From: Youhaiella tibetensis | GTDB taxonomy: Bacteria; Pseudomonadota; Alphaproteobacteria; Rhizobiales; Devosiaceae | Assembly: GCF_008000755.1 (NCBI RefSeq) | Contig: NZ_CP041690.1 | Span: forward strand, 2,543,260-2,607,259 | Direction: 5' to 3' | DNA: 64,000 bases | Part shown: positions 24,299 to 33,930 of the stretch, in pieces | Numbering within the stretch: the stretch's first letter is position 1 | Layout of the letters: the number at the start of each line of letters is the position of its first letter | Notes under the pieces: generated by a model | Told to the model about the DNA's origin: nothing | The model's input: only the letters and a program-made list of their open reading frames with translations | The model's database searches: none | Translations under genes and position numbers: made by a program

Positions 24299-24976
24299 CT
24301 AGCGGGCGTAAGCTACCCAGCCCCGGAAGCTGAAGCCGGCGTAGAAAAGCTCGATACCATCAAAACCAGCCTCGGCCAGCAATGCCTCCTCCTCTTCAGG
24401 AGCGAGAATGGTGAGGCGAGTGGCTATCGCCTGGCGCGAACTCTCCAGCTGCGCCGGGTCGGCGCCGTCGGGCGCGCCAAAGGCGACATGCCGCGCGATC
24501 CATTGCGACCGCTCCGGCTCGGTCTGCGGAAAGCTGATATGGGCCAGGACGAATGGCGCGCCAGGCTTGAGGCGCCGATGGACCTGCCGCAGAGTTTCGA
24601 GCCGCTTGTCGGGCGCAATGAAGTGAAATGTCAGGAGGCTGGTCGCTCCATCGAAGGGGCCGTCGGGCGCGTCCTCAATGTAGCCATGATGGAGACGCAC
24701 GCGCCCGGCATACTGCTCGGTCGCCTGCTCGGCGATCCCCAGCATATCGGCGGAGGGATCTACGCCATCGAAGGACCAACCCGGATGCGCTTCCGCGAAA
24801 GCCTTGAGTTCCAGCCCGCCTCCGGCGCCAAGCACGAGCACCTGTCCGTCGGCCGGCACCCGCTCGGCGAGCAACATGGTCGTCATGCGGTGAAGGCCCA
24901 AGAAGCCGGGAACCTGGCGCGGCGGCCCCGCGGAATAGGCGTGGACCGATTGACCGGAAAAGGCGGGCGTCTTCAT
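24299..24976 (-). CDS. SAM-dependent class I methyltransferase
   Basis: 225 aa from ATG 24976 with AAGG about 9 nt upstream; an earlier start gives only a basic extension. SAM site VLVLGAGGGLELKAF, acidic loop FDGVDPSADML, and post-motif TSLLTFHFIAPDKRLETLRQVHRRLKPG: a UbiE/tRNA-Cmo-like small-molecule or tRNA methyltransferase layout. Substrate unknown. Stands alone between two unrelated genes. Confidence 0.82.
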   Translation of the reverse strand: MKTPAFSGQSVHAYSAGPPRQVPGFLGLHRMTTMLLAERVPADGQVLVLGAGGGLELKAFAEAHPGWSFDGVDPSADMLGIAEQATEQYAGRVRLHHGYIEDAPDGPFDGATSLLTFHFIAPDKRLETLRQVHRRLKPGAPFVLAHISFPQTEPERSQWIARHVAFGAPDGADPAQLESSRQAIATRLTILAPEEEEALLAEAGFDGIELFYAGFSFRGWVAYAR

Positions 24977-25080
24977 CGTCGTACCTTGCTTTCGTTTCGA
25001 CGAAGATGAGGTTCGCATCCTTAAAATTCAAGGCAACGCAGGGACTTGACCAGGCGGGTTGACACGTTGCCCTCAAGCAA

Positions 25081-25105
25081 AAAGGGCCCCGACCGGGGGC
25101 CCTTT
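25081..25105 (-). terminator. Rho-independent terminator after htrA-type gene
   Basis: AAAGGGCCCC-GACCG-GGGGCCCTTT: 10-bp perfect stem, 5-nt loop. On the minus strand it is followed by TTTTTGCTT, so it terminates the S1C protease transcript; it may also act in the plus direction. Confidence 0.87.
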
Positions 25106-25125
25106 CCTCGCTAGCGCTGCACCGA

Positions 25126-26235
25126 TCAGGCGGTAGCCTTGTCCAGCGTCACCGACGTATCGATCGTCTTGCCGCCGCGCAGCAGCGTCAGATCGACCTT
25201 GTCGCCGGCGCGCATCAATCCGATGTCCGTGCGCAGTTCCGAGGAGTTCGCGATCGGCTTGCCGTTGAGGGCGGTCACGATATCTCCCGCCGCAAGGCCG
25301 GCTCCAGCCGCGGCGGAATTCGCCCCGACATCGGAAACCAAAGCACCCTGCTGCCGATCAGGCAAACCCATGGCTGTAACCAGATCGGGCGTCAGGTTCT
25401 GGATCTGGATACCCAATTGCCCACGCTCGACATCGCCATACTTCTCGATCTGGGCCACGACCTGGTCGATCATCTGCGTGGGGATAGCAAAGCCGACGCC
25501 AACGCTGCCGCCGCCGGGGCCAACGATGGCAGTGTTCATACCGACCAGATTTCCGTTCATATCAACCAGCGCGCCACCCGAATTGCCGGGGTTGATCGAG
25601 GCGTCGGTCTGGATGAAGTTCTCGTAGCCTTCAATGCCGAGGCCCGTGCGACCGAGGGCGCTGACGATGCCGGAGGTCACGGTCTCACCCAACCCGAACG
25701 GGTTGCCTACCGCCACGACATAATCTCCGACGCGAAGGCTTTCGGGCGTCGCCATCTTGATGGCGGTCAGGTGATCGGCCGGCACCTGCACAAGGGCGAT
25801 GTCGGTCGCCGGATCCTTGCCGAGAACCTTGCCGGTCAGGACGCGACCATCCGAAAGCGTGACGGAGATCTTGTCGGCGAAGTCGACGACATGGTTGTTG
25901 GTGATGATCAGGCCCTTGTTGGCATCCACGATCACGCCGGAGCCCTCGCCCTGAACCTGCTTCTTCACCGGCGGGCCGGAATTGGGCAGGCCGAACTGCT
26001 GGAAGAGCGGGTTGTCCCCGCTCTGGTTGACCGGTTGCACCATGTTGCCCTGCACGGCGATGGCGACAACGCTCGGCAGCACCTCGCCGACAACCGGCGC
26101 CAAGCTCGGCAAGGCGGTGCCGGCCGCGGGCGGCGGCACGCTGATTGCAGATTGGGCAGCAACGATGCTGACGGCGGAGCCGGCCATGACGGCCGCCGTC
26201 AATCCAGCCAGGATAGGCAAAGTCTTGGTACGCAT
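25126..26235 (-). CDS. HtrA/DegP-family periplasmic serine protease
   Basis: 369 aa with signal peptide (cleaved near QSA at about 29). S1C protease domain with catalytic His (ITNNHVVD), Asp (ATDIALVQV) and Ser (NPGNSGGAL), followed by one PDZ domain (about 270-365; ALVSDVGANSAAAGAGLAAGDIV). One PDZ only, so DegS/short DegQ-like rather than classic DegP. Degrades or chaperones misfolded envelope proteins. Followed by a strong terminator. Confidence 0.92.
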   Translation of the reverse strand: MRTKTLPILAGLTAAVMAGSAVSIVAAQSAISVPPPAAGTALPSLAPVVGEVLPSVVAIAVQGNMVQPVNQSGDNPLFQQFGLPNSGPPVKKQVQGEGSGVIVDANKGLIITNNHVVDFADKISVTLSDGRVLTGKVLGKDPATDIALVQVPADHLTAIKMATPESLRVGDYVVAVGNPFGLGETVTSGIVSALGRTGLGIEGYENFIQTDASINPGNSGGALVDMNGNLVGMNTAIVGPGGGSVGVGFAIPTQMIDQVVAQIEKYGDVERGQLGIQIQNLTPDLVTAMGLPDRQQGALVSDVGANSAAAGAGLAAGDIVTALNGKPIANSSELRTDIGLMRAGDKVDLTLLRGGKTIDTSVTLDKATA

Positions 26236-26447
26236 GATCCGTCTCCAAACGAAAAGGTTGCCACCATCTTAACCATCCCAGCTTTCCCCGACATTTCGTG
26301 GAATTTACATCTGCGTAATGTTTGAGGCACTCGCTGGGCGAACCGTCTAGGACCGCAATGCTTGACAGAGGGCACCTGCATGGGGACTTTCCAACCAAGA
26401 TGCCCGGCGCCCTGCGCCGCGCCGGTCCAGGACAGCGACTTCACGAC

Positions 26448-27434
26448 ATGAACCTGATTGCAGACTTCGACCTCTCCGGGCTCAACACGCTCGGCCTCGC
26501 CGCACGCGCCCGTTTCGGGGCGCGGATAGAGTCGGCCGAAGCCATCGAAGAACTGGCCGCACTGGCATCAGGAACAGGCTTGCCGTTGCGCATCCTCGGC
26601 GGCGGCAGCAACGTGGTGCTTCGCGAAGAGGTTGCCGCCGTCGTCGGCTTCATGGCGACCAAGGGAAAAAGCATCGACCAGCGCGCCGATGGCTCTGCTA
26701 CGGTGACGGCGCAAGCGGGCGAAGACTGGTCCGAATTCGTCGCATGGACCATCTCGCAGGGGCTACCGGGCCTCGAAAACCTTGCAGGCATCCCAGGCAC
26801 GGTGGGGGCAGCGCCGGTACAGAACATCGGCGCCTACGGTATCGAGCTGGCCGACCGCATGGAATCGCTGCTGGTCTGGGACACCCAGGAACGCCGCCAA
26901 GTACGCCTGGGACGCGAGGACTGCGATTTCTCCTATCGCCAGAGCATGTTCAAGCGTTCCGGCAACCGGTTCATCGTTCTTGAGGTGACGTTCGCCCTGC
27001 CCCGCGACTGGACGCCCAACCTCTCCTACCCAGGCCTCGACAGCCTCCCGTCGGACGCGGACGCCCGCACCATTATGGAGCGGGTCCTCGAGGTGCGTAG
27101 AGCAAAACTGCCCAATTGGCGCACCCTGGGCAATGTCGGCTCCTTCTTCCACAATCCCATCGTCCAGCCAGAGCTTGCGCAAGGCATTGCGGGCGTGCCG
27201 CGCTATCCGCAGCGCGACGGCTCGGTCAAGCTTTCCGCCGCCTGGCTGATCGAGGCCTGCGGCTTCAAGGGCTATCGGCACGGCCAAGCCGGTGTCTACG
27301 ATAAGCACGCCCTGATCCTCGTCAATCACGGTGGCGCCACCTATGGCGAGATCACCCAGCTTGCTGCGAGGATCGTCGAGACGGTACGCGACCGGTTCGG
27401 CGTCACCCTGATCCAGGAACCGATCGAACCCTGA
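26448..27434 (+). CDS. murB: UDP-N-acetylenolpyruvoylglucosamine reductase
   Basis: 328 aa, E. coli-type (type I) MurB. FAD-binding LRILGGGSNVVL, GLENLAGIPGTVGAAPVQNIGAYG, proton-donor region GNVGSFFHNPIV, and the YRQSMFK loop of type I enzymes. Completes UDP-MurNAc synthesis for peptidoglycan. Start placed at ATG 26448, where the fold begins (NTLGLAARA). It is away from the usual mur/fts cluster, which is common for this MurB type. Confidence 0.92.
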   Translation: MNLIADFDLSGLNTLGLAARARFGARIESAEAIEELAALASGTGLPLRILGGGSNVVLREEVAAVVGFMATKGKSIDQRADGSATVTAQAGEDWSEFVAWTISQGLPGLENLAGIPGTVGAAPVQNIGAYGIELADRMESLLVWDTQERRQVRLGREDCDFSYRQSMFKRSGNRFIVLEVTFALPRDWTPNLSYPGLDSLPSDADARTIMERVLEVRRAKLPNWRTLGNVGSFFHNPIVQPELAQGIAGVPRYPQRDGSVKLSAAWLIEACGFKGYRHGQAGVYDKHALILVNHGGATYGEITQLAARIVETVRDRFGVTLIQEPIEP

Positions 27435-27701
27435 CGATCCGCGCTCCGACCGCTGCCGCTAGTTGTCGGCGCCGTCGAGGTTGAACCAGATCGCCCTTTC
27501 GCTCAAGCCGGCGCCCGTTTCAGGAGATCGTTGAGGCCCACACCAAACGGCTGCCTTCGAATTTCCTCACTTTCGCCACGCCTTCAGAGTTGCGCCGCCA
27601 AGAGGTCGCCCGCTTTCGTCGCCCAGATGGAACTACCTCAAAAGGCGTACGTTGGATTCGTCCTGAAGGGGTAGCCCGCACCACAGAGGAGCCCTGAGAG
27701 G

Positions 27702-28409
27702 ATGCCGAAAGTCCGCCACACGCTGAACGAAGACGTCGGCGACCCCAAGGAATGGACCTTTACCTGGGAAATCACCGACGATGTAACGCTCGGCAGCGCC
27801 TGTGGGTTTTGCGGACGAAGCGAGCAACGCCTCACCTACGAGGTCGTCCGAGGCGCAGATTCCCACTGGATTTGCCAGACATGCGTCGCTCGCTATCCCG
27901 TCAAGGGATACCTCGACGGCATGCAGCTCGACCCGATTTCGACGCGAGATCAGGTCCATGGGCTAACGGCACGCATTAAGCAGCAGACCTGCCAGGAAGC
28001 GATCCGCAGGCTCCAGGGTCTAACCAACGATCCTGAGATCGACGAGATCCTGGTCTACTTCGACAGAAACCTGCAACTATCGCCGCGACGGGCAGCCCGG
28101 CTCTTCGCTGCCCTCCCCCTTCTCGCCGAACCGTTCGATCCCCGCGTTTTCGAAATTCGCACGCGAAGCGCGGAACATCAGAGCGAATACGGGAGCCTCG
28201 ACGAGACGTCCCGGGTCCTGATCTGGCCGGCCCTCTCTTCAGTGCAACGCCGAAGGATGATTGCCCTCGGCTATGCCCCCGCGGGCGTTTCGATTCCGCC
28301 ACGAAACGGAAGACGCAGCCATGTTGCACCCCAGAAGTTGCCCGAGCGGCGCATGCCTGCCTTGAGTGAGCCGACGATACTCAATCGTGAAAAGAAATCC
28401 TTTCAATAA
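27702..28409 (+). CDS. Hypothetical zinc-ribbon protein
   Basis: 235 aa, soluble, start ATG 27702 with GAGAGG upstream. A Cys4 zinc ribbon lies at C34-x2-C37 and C58-x2-C61 in a strand-rich N-terminal third. The middle (about 90-140) is helical; residues 130-200 are Arg-rich, and the C-terminus is basic and low in structure. No family recognised. Could bind nucleic acid. The 267 bp before it contain a short unassigned open stretch but no gene I can support. Confidence 0.7.
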   Translation: MPKVRHTLNEDVGDPKEWTFTWEITDDVTLGSACGFCGRSEQRLTYEVVRGADSHWICQTCVARYPVKGYLDGMQLDPISTRDQVHGLTARIKQQTCQEAIRRLQGLTNDPEIDEILVYFDRNLQLSPRRAARLFAALPLLAEPFDPRVFEIRTRSAEHQSEYGSLDETSRVLIWPALSSVQRRRMIALGYAPAGVSIPPRNGRRSHVAPQKLPERRMPALSEPTILNREKKSFQ

Positions 28410-28531
28410 CAAAGCGTTACCAGAACGCCCGGTTTTCCACGCTTCGCGAGCGGGAGGTACCCTCGCCCCATTGAGGGCGTGATCGGCCGCGACCATCGCC
28501 CCATCAAGAGACCAGTTAAGAGGATGGGGAA

Positions 28532-29767
28532 ATGATCCAGCGCCCGAAAGGGATAAGGCCCCTCGCCTTAAGCGCGATTTGGCTTGTGGTGGGGTTGGGC
28601 GCATTGGGTGCCGCCCAGGCATCCGAACCCTACGCTCTCGGAATTTCCGACAAGCTCAACATCAAGGTGGTGCAATGGAAGGCGGCCGAGTCCGACTTCG
28701 CTGAATGGACCGCCCTTGGCGGGGAATACGTCATCGGCGCCGACGGCAACGTCAACTTTCCCGTGGTAGGACCAACAGAAGGAGCCGGCAAGACGAGCGC
28801 GGAACTTGCCACGGCACTCGGCTCCGCCTTGCAGCAGACGCTCGGACTGGTGACCGCCCCAACCGTGACCGTGGAAGTGGCCGAGTACGGGCCGATCTAC
28901 GTCTCCGGGGACGTCGGATCACCGGGTGAATACACGTTCGCGCCCAACCTCACTGTCATCAAGGCACTGGCGCTGGCCGGGGGCGAACGGCGCGGCAGCG
29001 AAGCGGTGGCGCGCCCGGAGCGCGAGATGCTCACGACGACCGGAGCGCTCGATGTCCTTGAAGACGACTATTCCCGCCTGATGATCCGCCGAGCCAGGCT
29101 GGACGCCGAACTGGCGGGGCAGGATCGGATCACCGTTCCCGCCGACCTCGAAGGCGCCACCGGCATCAGCGGCATCGTCGATGCGGAAACGGCCATCCTT
29201 AATGCGCAGAAGCGCCAGGTGGAATTCCAGTCGCGCTCACTTGCCGACCAGGTCGAGCTGCTCAAAAAACAGATCGAAGGCTTCCAGCAGAAGCGCGCAA
29301 ACACCGAAAAGCAGCTGGTGACGGCCAGAGATCAGCTCGACAAGATCACGGCCCTCTCCGACGACGGACTGGCGCTTGCCTCCCGGGTTTCCTCGCTCCA
29401 GACCAATGTCGCGGACCTCGAAGCGCGCCTGCTCGATAGCCAGACCGCATCCCTGCAGGCGCAACAGGACATCGCCGCCGTCGAACGGGAGCAATCGCGA
29501 CTCTCCGAACAGCGGATCGCCGACCTCACGCTCGAGCGCCAGACCGTCGACGGGCAGATCGGCGCCAGCCAGCTCAAGATCGTGACCCAGAAAGGGTTGG
29601 TTCAGGAGGCCGCACTTCACACCGGGGCTGAAGTCCCCGGAGAAACCGCTGCAACCTACCGCTACGCGATCATACGGAATGGCGAGGAGATTGCCGCCGA
29701 CCTCAACACTCCGGTCGCCGCCGGCGATGTCGTCGTCGCGCGGTTGATGCTCGTGGGTGACAAGTGA
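28532..29767 (+). CDS. exoF: Polysaccharide export outer-membrane protein, ExoF-like
   Basis: 411 aa with signal peptide (cleaved near QAS at about 31). Poly-export domain near the N-terminus (ALGISDKLNIKVVQW, GEYVIGADGNVNFPVVG), SLBB-type domain (YVSGDVGSPGEYTFAPNLTV...), then a coiled coil (about 225-330) typical of ExoF rather than Wza. Threads exopolysaccharide through the envelope together with ExoP. First of a three-gene overlapping series with the GH16 and pyruvyltransferase genes. RBS AGAGGATGGGG region precedes the ATG. Confidence 0.88.
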   Translation: MIQRPKGIRPLALSAIWLVVGLGALGAAQASEPYALGISDKLNIKVVQWKAAESDFAEWTALGGEYVIGADGNVNFPVVGPTEGAGKTSAELATALGSALQQTLGLVTAPTVTVEVAEYGPIYVSGDVGSPGEYTFAPNLTVIKALALAGGERRGSEAVARPEREMLTTTGALDVLEDDYSRLMIRRARLDAELAGQDRITVPADLEGATGISGIVDAETAILNAQKRQVEFQSRSLADQVELLKKQIEGFQQKRANTEKQLVTARDQLDKITALSDDGLALASRVSSLQTNVADLEARLLDSQTASLQAQQDIAAVEREQSRLSEQRIADLTLERQTVDGQIGASQLKIVTQKGLVQEAALHTGAEVPGETAATYRYAIIRNGEEIAADLNTPVAAGDVVVARLMLVGDK

Positions 29768-30564
29768 TGAGGCACGAGATGCGAATTCTGCTCAATGCCG
29801 CAGCGCTTGCGGGCATCGCGTTCACCGGCCCCGCCTTCGGGCAAGAGGCAGGCTTCTTTGACGGCTTTTACAGCCTCGACCAGGGCCGCTGGTATGTTTC
29901 AGACGGATGGAACAACGGCGCCCACCAGAACTGCAACTGGTCGGCAGACCAGGTCAAAGCCGGCGACGGCATGCTCCATGTCGGTTTCGCTCCGCTGCCG
30001 AAAGGCGACCGCCAATTCCGTTGCGGGGAGATCCAGACGCGAAAGGCCTACGGTTTCGGCACCTACGAGGCGCGCTTCAAGACTCCGACGGGTTCGGGCC
30101 TCAACGCGGCATTCTTTACCTATATCGGCCAGCAACAAGGCAAGCCGCACGACGAAATCGACTTCGAGGTGCTGCTGCGCGACCCCGGCAAGGTGGACAC
30201 GACGACCTTCGTCAACGGCAAGAGCGGCGACGGCAAGGTCGGCAGCGGACAATCCCTCGCGCTTCCAACACCTTCGACCGAATTCGTGACCTACGCCTTT
30301 ACCTGGGAGCCTGATCGCATTCGCTTCTATCTCAACGGCCAACTGGTGCGAACCATGGATGATCCCAAGACGATTCCGACCAACCCGCAGCGGGTATTCT
30401 TCAGCCTGTGGGGCTCGGACACGCTGACGGACTGGATGGGACCTTTCGACAACGTGACCGACCCGATAGCGATGGACGTCGATTGGGTCGCCTTCACCCC
30501 GCTCGGTGGAGCCTGCGCCTTCGACGCATCCATCCTCTGCCAGAACAAGGGAGACAGCCAATGA
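29767..30564 (+). CDS. Glycoside hydrolase family 16 (exopolysaccharide glycanase, ExoK-like)
   Basis: 265 aa from ATG 29767, overlapping the exoF stop (TGATG). Signal peptide ends near AFG. GH16 active-site motif DEIDFE (two Glu and Asp as nucleophile, helper and acid/base), GYGTYEARFK-like strand before it and FTWEPDRIRFYLNG after. Such enzymes trim or release exopolysaccharide (ExoK, ExsH). Cut linkage is probably a beta-1,3/1,4-glucan-like bond. Confidence 0.9.
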   Translation: MRHEMRILLNAAALAGIAFTGPAFGQEAGFFDGFYSLDQGRWYVSDGWNNGAHQNCNWSADQVKAGDGMLHVGFAPLPKGDRQFRCGEIQTRKAYGFGTYEARFKTPTGSGLNAAFFTYIGQQQGKPHDEIDFEVLLRDPGKVDTTTFVNGKSGDGKVGSGQSLALPTPSTEFVTYAFTWEPDRIRFYLNGQLVRTMDDPKTIPTNPQRVFFSLWGSDTLTDWMGPFDNVTDPIAMDVDWVAFTPLGGACAFDASILCQNKGDSQ

Positions 30565-31454
30565 AGCTGGTTTTCTTCCGCGGCAAGGTGCCCAACTTCG
30601 GCGACGAGCTCAATCTCCACGTCTGGCCGGCGTTGCTGCCGGCGGGATTTCTCGATGACGACGACAGCGAGCTTTTCGTCGGCATCGGCTCGATCATCGG
30701 CAATCACCTTCCCCAAAAGTCGCGAAAATTCGTCATGGGCTCCGGCTACGCCGGCTATATGGGCCTGCCGGACGTGCACGATGGCAGCTGGGACATCCGC
30801 TTCGTGCGCGGCCCCAATACGGCGCGAACGCTCGCAATCGATCCGAACCTCTCCATCTGCGACAGCGCCATCCTACTCCGCGCCATGCACCTGCCCGCCC
30901 CCGACGCGAGCGCCGGCATTGCCTTCATGCCGCACTACGAAAGCCTCGAGCGGGGCGACTGGGCCGAGGCCTGCCGCTTGGCAGGCATGACTCTGATCGA
31001 CGCCACCGCACCGGTCGAGACGGTGCTGAGCCAGATACGGGGTGCCCGGCTGCTGATTACGGAGGCGATGCACGGCGCCATCGTTGCCGATGCCTTGCGA
31101 ACCCCGTGGATCGGCGCGCGCCCGATCTACGGCGGTCATCACGGCAAATGGCTCGATTGGGCCGGCGCTCTTGGGCTCGACGTCAGACTCAACCCGCTCA
31201 AGCCAACCAGCCTATTGGAATTCTACATCGGAAGAACCGGCAGAGGCGGTAGCCTGGGAAAGGTAGGACGCTTCAGCGCCTCGCCCTTGGCCGCGCTGCC
31301 CAACAGGGCCTTGACGGCGGCGGCGGCCCGGCATCTGTCGGCGATGGCGCGCCTCGAGCCGCAACTGAGCAGCGACGCCCGCATTGCCGAGGTGACCGAA
31401 CGCGCCCAGGAGGCCGTGGACACCTTCGTCCGAAGCCGCCTCGCGGTGAGCTAG
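30561..31454 (+). CDS. exoV: Polysaccharide pyruvyltransferase, ExoV-like
   Basis: 297 aa from ATG 30561 (ATGA overlap with the GH16 stop). The opening MKLVFFRGKVPNFGDELN is the ExoV/WcaK-type nucleotide-sugar fold start, and MHGAIVADALRTPWI is the conserved late loop. It should place a ketal pyruvate on an exopolysaccharide sugar using PEP. Supports an acidic, pyruvylated polymer. Confidence 0.86.
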   Translation: MKLVFFRGKVPNFGDELNLHVWPALLPAGFLDDDDSELFVGIGSIIGNHLPQKSRKFVMGSGYAGYMGLPDVHDGSWDIRFVRGPNTARTLAIDPNLSICDSAILLRAMHLPAPDASAGIAFMPHYESLERGDWAEACRLAGMTLIDATAPVETVLSQIRGARLLITEAMHGAIVADALRTPWIGARPIYGGHHGKWLDWAGALGLDVRLNPLKPTSLLEFYIGRTGRGGSLGKVGRFSASPLAALPNRALTAAAARHLSAMARLEPQLSSDARIAEVTERAQEAVDTFVRSRLAVS

Positions 31455-32926
31455 CGGCGACGCCTCACGAAAGCGGCCAGCATTTCGACCTGACGTCGAC
31501 CCAAAACCCAAACGACGGCGCCGTAGCTCAATGTTGCGGCGCCCATCGTTGCGACCAAGCGCGTCAGAACATCGGCATCGCCGAGCGCCAGCTGCGTGAG
31601 CCAGCCCGCCCCGCCCATGATGACCGTCGCCGCGACCGGCAGCGCGAACGAGGCCAGGTAGGCAGGGATGGAAATGCCCAGGATACGCGCCACCATGCCG
31701 ACGGTCGGCAGCCACATCACGATATTGAGGATGACGAGAGACATGCTGAGGGCCGTGATACCCCACCGGGCGAAAAGAAAGATGTAAAGGACCGTCACAC
31801 CCTGCTTGAGGGCTATGTAATAGAGCCAGAGATCAGCCTGGCCCTGGCTGCGAATAAGCGATGCCTGCAGGATCCCGATCGCGGTAAGCACCCCGAGCAC
31901 GCAGAACGCCTGCACCACCGGAACCGCCTCGAGCCAATGCGCCCCGAAGGCGAACGGGATAAGGTCGCCTGCAACCAGCGCCAGGCCCGAAAATACCGGG
32001 AACGCGACGACCGAGGAGGCAAAGGTCCCTAGGAGATAGGCGTCACGCCGCTTGCCTGGCTCGTCCTGCATCGATGAGAGCAGCGAATAGGAGACCAGGT
32101 TCAACGCGCCCGATAGAACATCGGTCAAAATTTGAAAAATTCGCCGGGCAAAACCGTAGATGCCCAGCCATGCCGGCCCCAGCAAGGCCCCGATCAACAT
32201 CTGGTCGAGGTTGATGGTTGTGATGAAGTGATTGCCGGTTGAAAAGAGCCCGAAGGCCCGCAGCTCCCCCAAGGCTTGCCGGTCGAACCGCCAACCCGGA
32301 ACCCACCGCGCTGCGACCAGTGCCGCGACGCAAGTCGCGACGGAACTGGCCAGTTGCGAGGCCGCGAGCGCCCACAGGCCAAGTCCCAACCAGAGTAGTA
32401 GCAGACATAGCAGCGCCGCAACGACTGACGCCGCCGTCGTCCGCAACGCCAGCATGCGAAATGACATGGTGCGCACCAGCAGTGCGTTGGGCACCGCGGC
32501 TGCCATATCGAAGATCACTCGCGCGGCAATAAACGGAATGAGGGCCCCCAACAGCGGCTGTCCGCTCGCGGCCGCCACAAATGGCGCACTCGAGCACAGG
32601 CCGGCGTAAATCAGCACTCCCGCGCTGAGGCAGAGCCAGAACACGGTGTCGAGGTGCCGTGCAGAAATCGATGGTCGCTGGATCAGCGCCTCGCGAAATC
32701 CTGCTGGCGCGATCGCAAGACCAATGGTTCCGATGCTTGCAGCGAACGCCACGATGCCGAACTCCGCAGGGGTCAGTACCCGCGATGTCACAAGGAAAAC
32801 CAGGAAGCCGAGGGCGGCCGGCGCAAAGCTGCCTGCAAGCGACCAGAGTGTGCCCTTGATAGCGGCGCTGGCGCGGCCGCTCTTGAGGTGGTCGAGCCTG
32901 CCATCCGCTTCCGCCACAACGCTCAT
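31451..32926 (-). CDS. Polysaccharide flippase (Wzx/ExoT-type)
   Basis: 491 aa, about 12-14 membrane helices. Opens with SAAIKGTLWSLAGSFAPAAL and FGIVAFAASIG, typical of the MOP flippase family. Moves lipid-linked repeat units across the inner membrane. Start ATGA overlaps the stop of the upstream glycosyltransferase; ends 4 bp into the convergent exoV gene. Confidence 0.87.
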   Translation of the reverse strand: MSVVAEADGRLDHLKSGRASAAIKGTLWSLAGSFAPAALGFLVFLVTSRVLTPAEFGIVAFAASIGTIGLAIAPAGFREALIQRPSISARHLDTVFWLCLSAGVLIYAGLCSSAPFVAAASGQPLLGALIPFIAARVIFDMAAAVPNALLVRTMSFRMLALRTTAASVVAALLCLLLLWLGLGLWALAASQLASSVATCVAALVAARWVPGWRFDRQALGELRAFGLFSTGNHFITTINLDQMLIGALLGPAWLGIYGFARRIFQILTDVLSGALNLVSYSLLSSMQDEPGKRRDAYLLGTFASSVVAFPVFSGLALVAGDLIPFAFGAHWLEAVPVVQAFCVLGVLTAIGILQASLIRSQGQADLWLYYIALKQGVTVLYIFLFARWGITALSMSLVILNIVMWLPTVGMVARILGISIPAYLASFALPVAATVIMGGAGWLTQLALGDADVLTRLVATMGAATLSYGAVVWVLGRRQVEMLAAFVRRRR

Positions 32927-33930
32927 GGTCGAGCCGCTCCATCGTGGACGCGGCTGCGCGAGGCCAGAAAGTTCTCAAAATCGGGCGTCAGGCGCCCCAA
33001 CAGGCGAATGGCAAGCCCCCTCGCTCGCAAGCGCAGGAGTTGCGCCGATGAGATATGACCAGCAAAGCGCGGATCGAGCAGCGCCTTGCCAGCATGAGAA
33101 GCGCGCACGGCGACAGGCGCAGCGAAGCGTGGATCTGTTAGGAAGCCTCTTCGCTGAATCACCGACGCCTCGGCCCAGGTCTTCTGGCGCAACGCCTGTA
33201 CCGTCCGCTTGAGATCGAGTTCGCGGCGCAGGTAGCCAATACCCAGCTCGGCATTGCGCGTGGTCTGGTCGCCATTTTCCGCCCAGACCGCAAGCGCCTC
33301 GAGGGCGACGTAGATGGGTTCGGCAATGGAATAGGTGCGCAGGTATTCCTGCACGGTCGCTGTACAAGAATACCGAATCTCCAGGGGGGAGCGGGCCCGC
33401 ACGGACCAGAAGAGGCCACCGTTGGAAACACCGATACCGGCGAGGAGCGACATGCGAAATTCCCGCGCCTCGTAGACGCCGTCGGTAAAGAGGTCATCCA
33501 AAACGCCAGTGGCACTCAGGAAGGCACTGGGTTTGCCGCTGTCGTGCTCGATGAGTTGATTACGCAGGACAATCTCGACCTTCTGCTCGCGCGCGAGGGC
33601 GATGTTGGCGGCGCAGAACGCGGGCAAAATGAAGTTGTCGTCCTCCACTACGCAGAAGAACTCCGCCCCGTGCGGATTGGACGCCGAGAAGCAGTGATCG
33701 ATGTTACGCGAGGCGAAAAGCTGGGGCGTGTTCGCGGTGTAGCGTATGCGCGGATCGGCGAACTCCTCGACCACGCGCCTCCCCGACTGGCCGCTGTCAT
33801 CATCGTAGACATCGCAGACCCAATCCTGCCAGGTTTGGGCCACCATAGAGGCCAAGGCGCGGCGCAAAGCCTCCGGGCGCCGGTAGGTCGGCGTGCGAAT
33901 ATGAACGAGACCTGTCTGGAAGTCAGGCAT
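32923..33930 (-). CDS. Glycosyltransferase family 2
   Basis: 335 aa from ATG 33930, which overlaps the end of the upstream polymerase gene by 8 bp. GT-A opening VHIRTPTYRRPEALRRALASM, donor-binding DVYDDDSG, and VEDDNFILP as the DxD-like metal site. No membrane segment. Acts in the exo operon; no direct S. meliloti counterpart named. Sugar specificity unknown. Confidence 0.82.
   Translation of the reverse strand: MPDFQTGLVHIRTPTYRRPEALRRALASMVAQTWQDWVCDVYDDDSGQSGRRVVEEFADPRIRYTANTPQLFASRNIDHCFSASNPHGAEFFCVVEDDNFILPAFCAANIALAREQKVEIVLRNQLIEHDSGKPSAFLSATGVLDDLFTDGVYEAREFRMSLLAGIGVSNGGLFWSVRARSPLEIRYSCTATVQEYLRTYSIAEPIYVALEALAVWAENGDQTTRNAELGIGYLRRELDLKRTVQALRQKTWAEASVIQRRGFLTDPRFAAPVAVRASHAGKALLDPRFAGHISSAQLLRLRARGLAIRLLGRLTPDFENFLASRSRVHDGAARP

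Noticed and set aside
27460-27690. Short open stretch before the zinc-ribbon gene (reading ...EIVEAHTKRLPSNFLTF...)
   Set aside because: It reads somewhat protein-like and could be a gene remnant, but it has no start codon or recognisable family, so I do not call a pseudogene.
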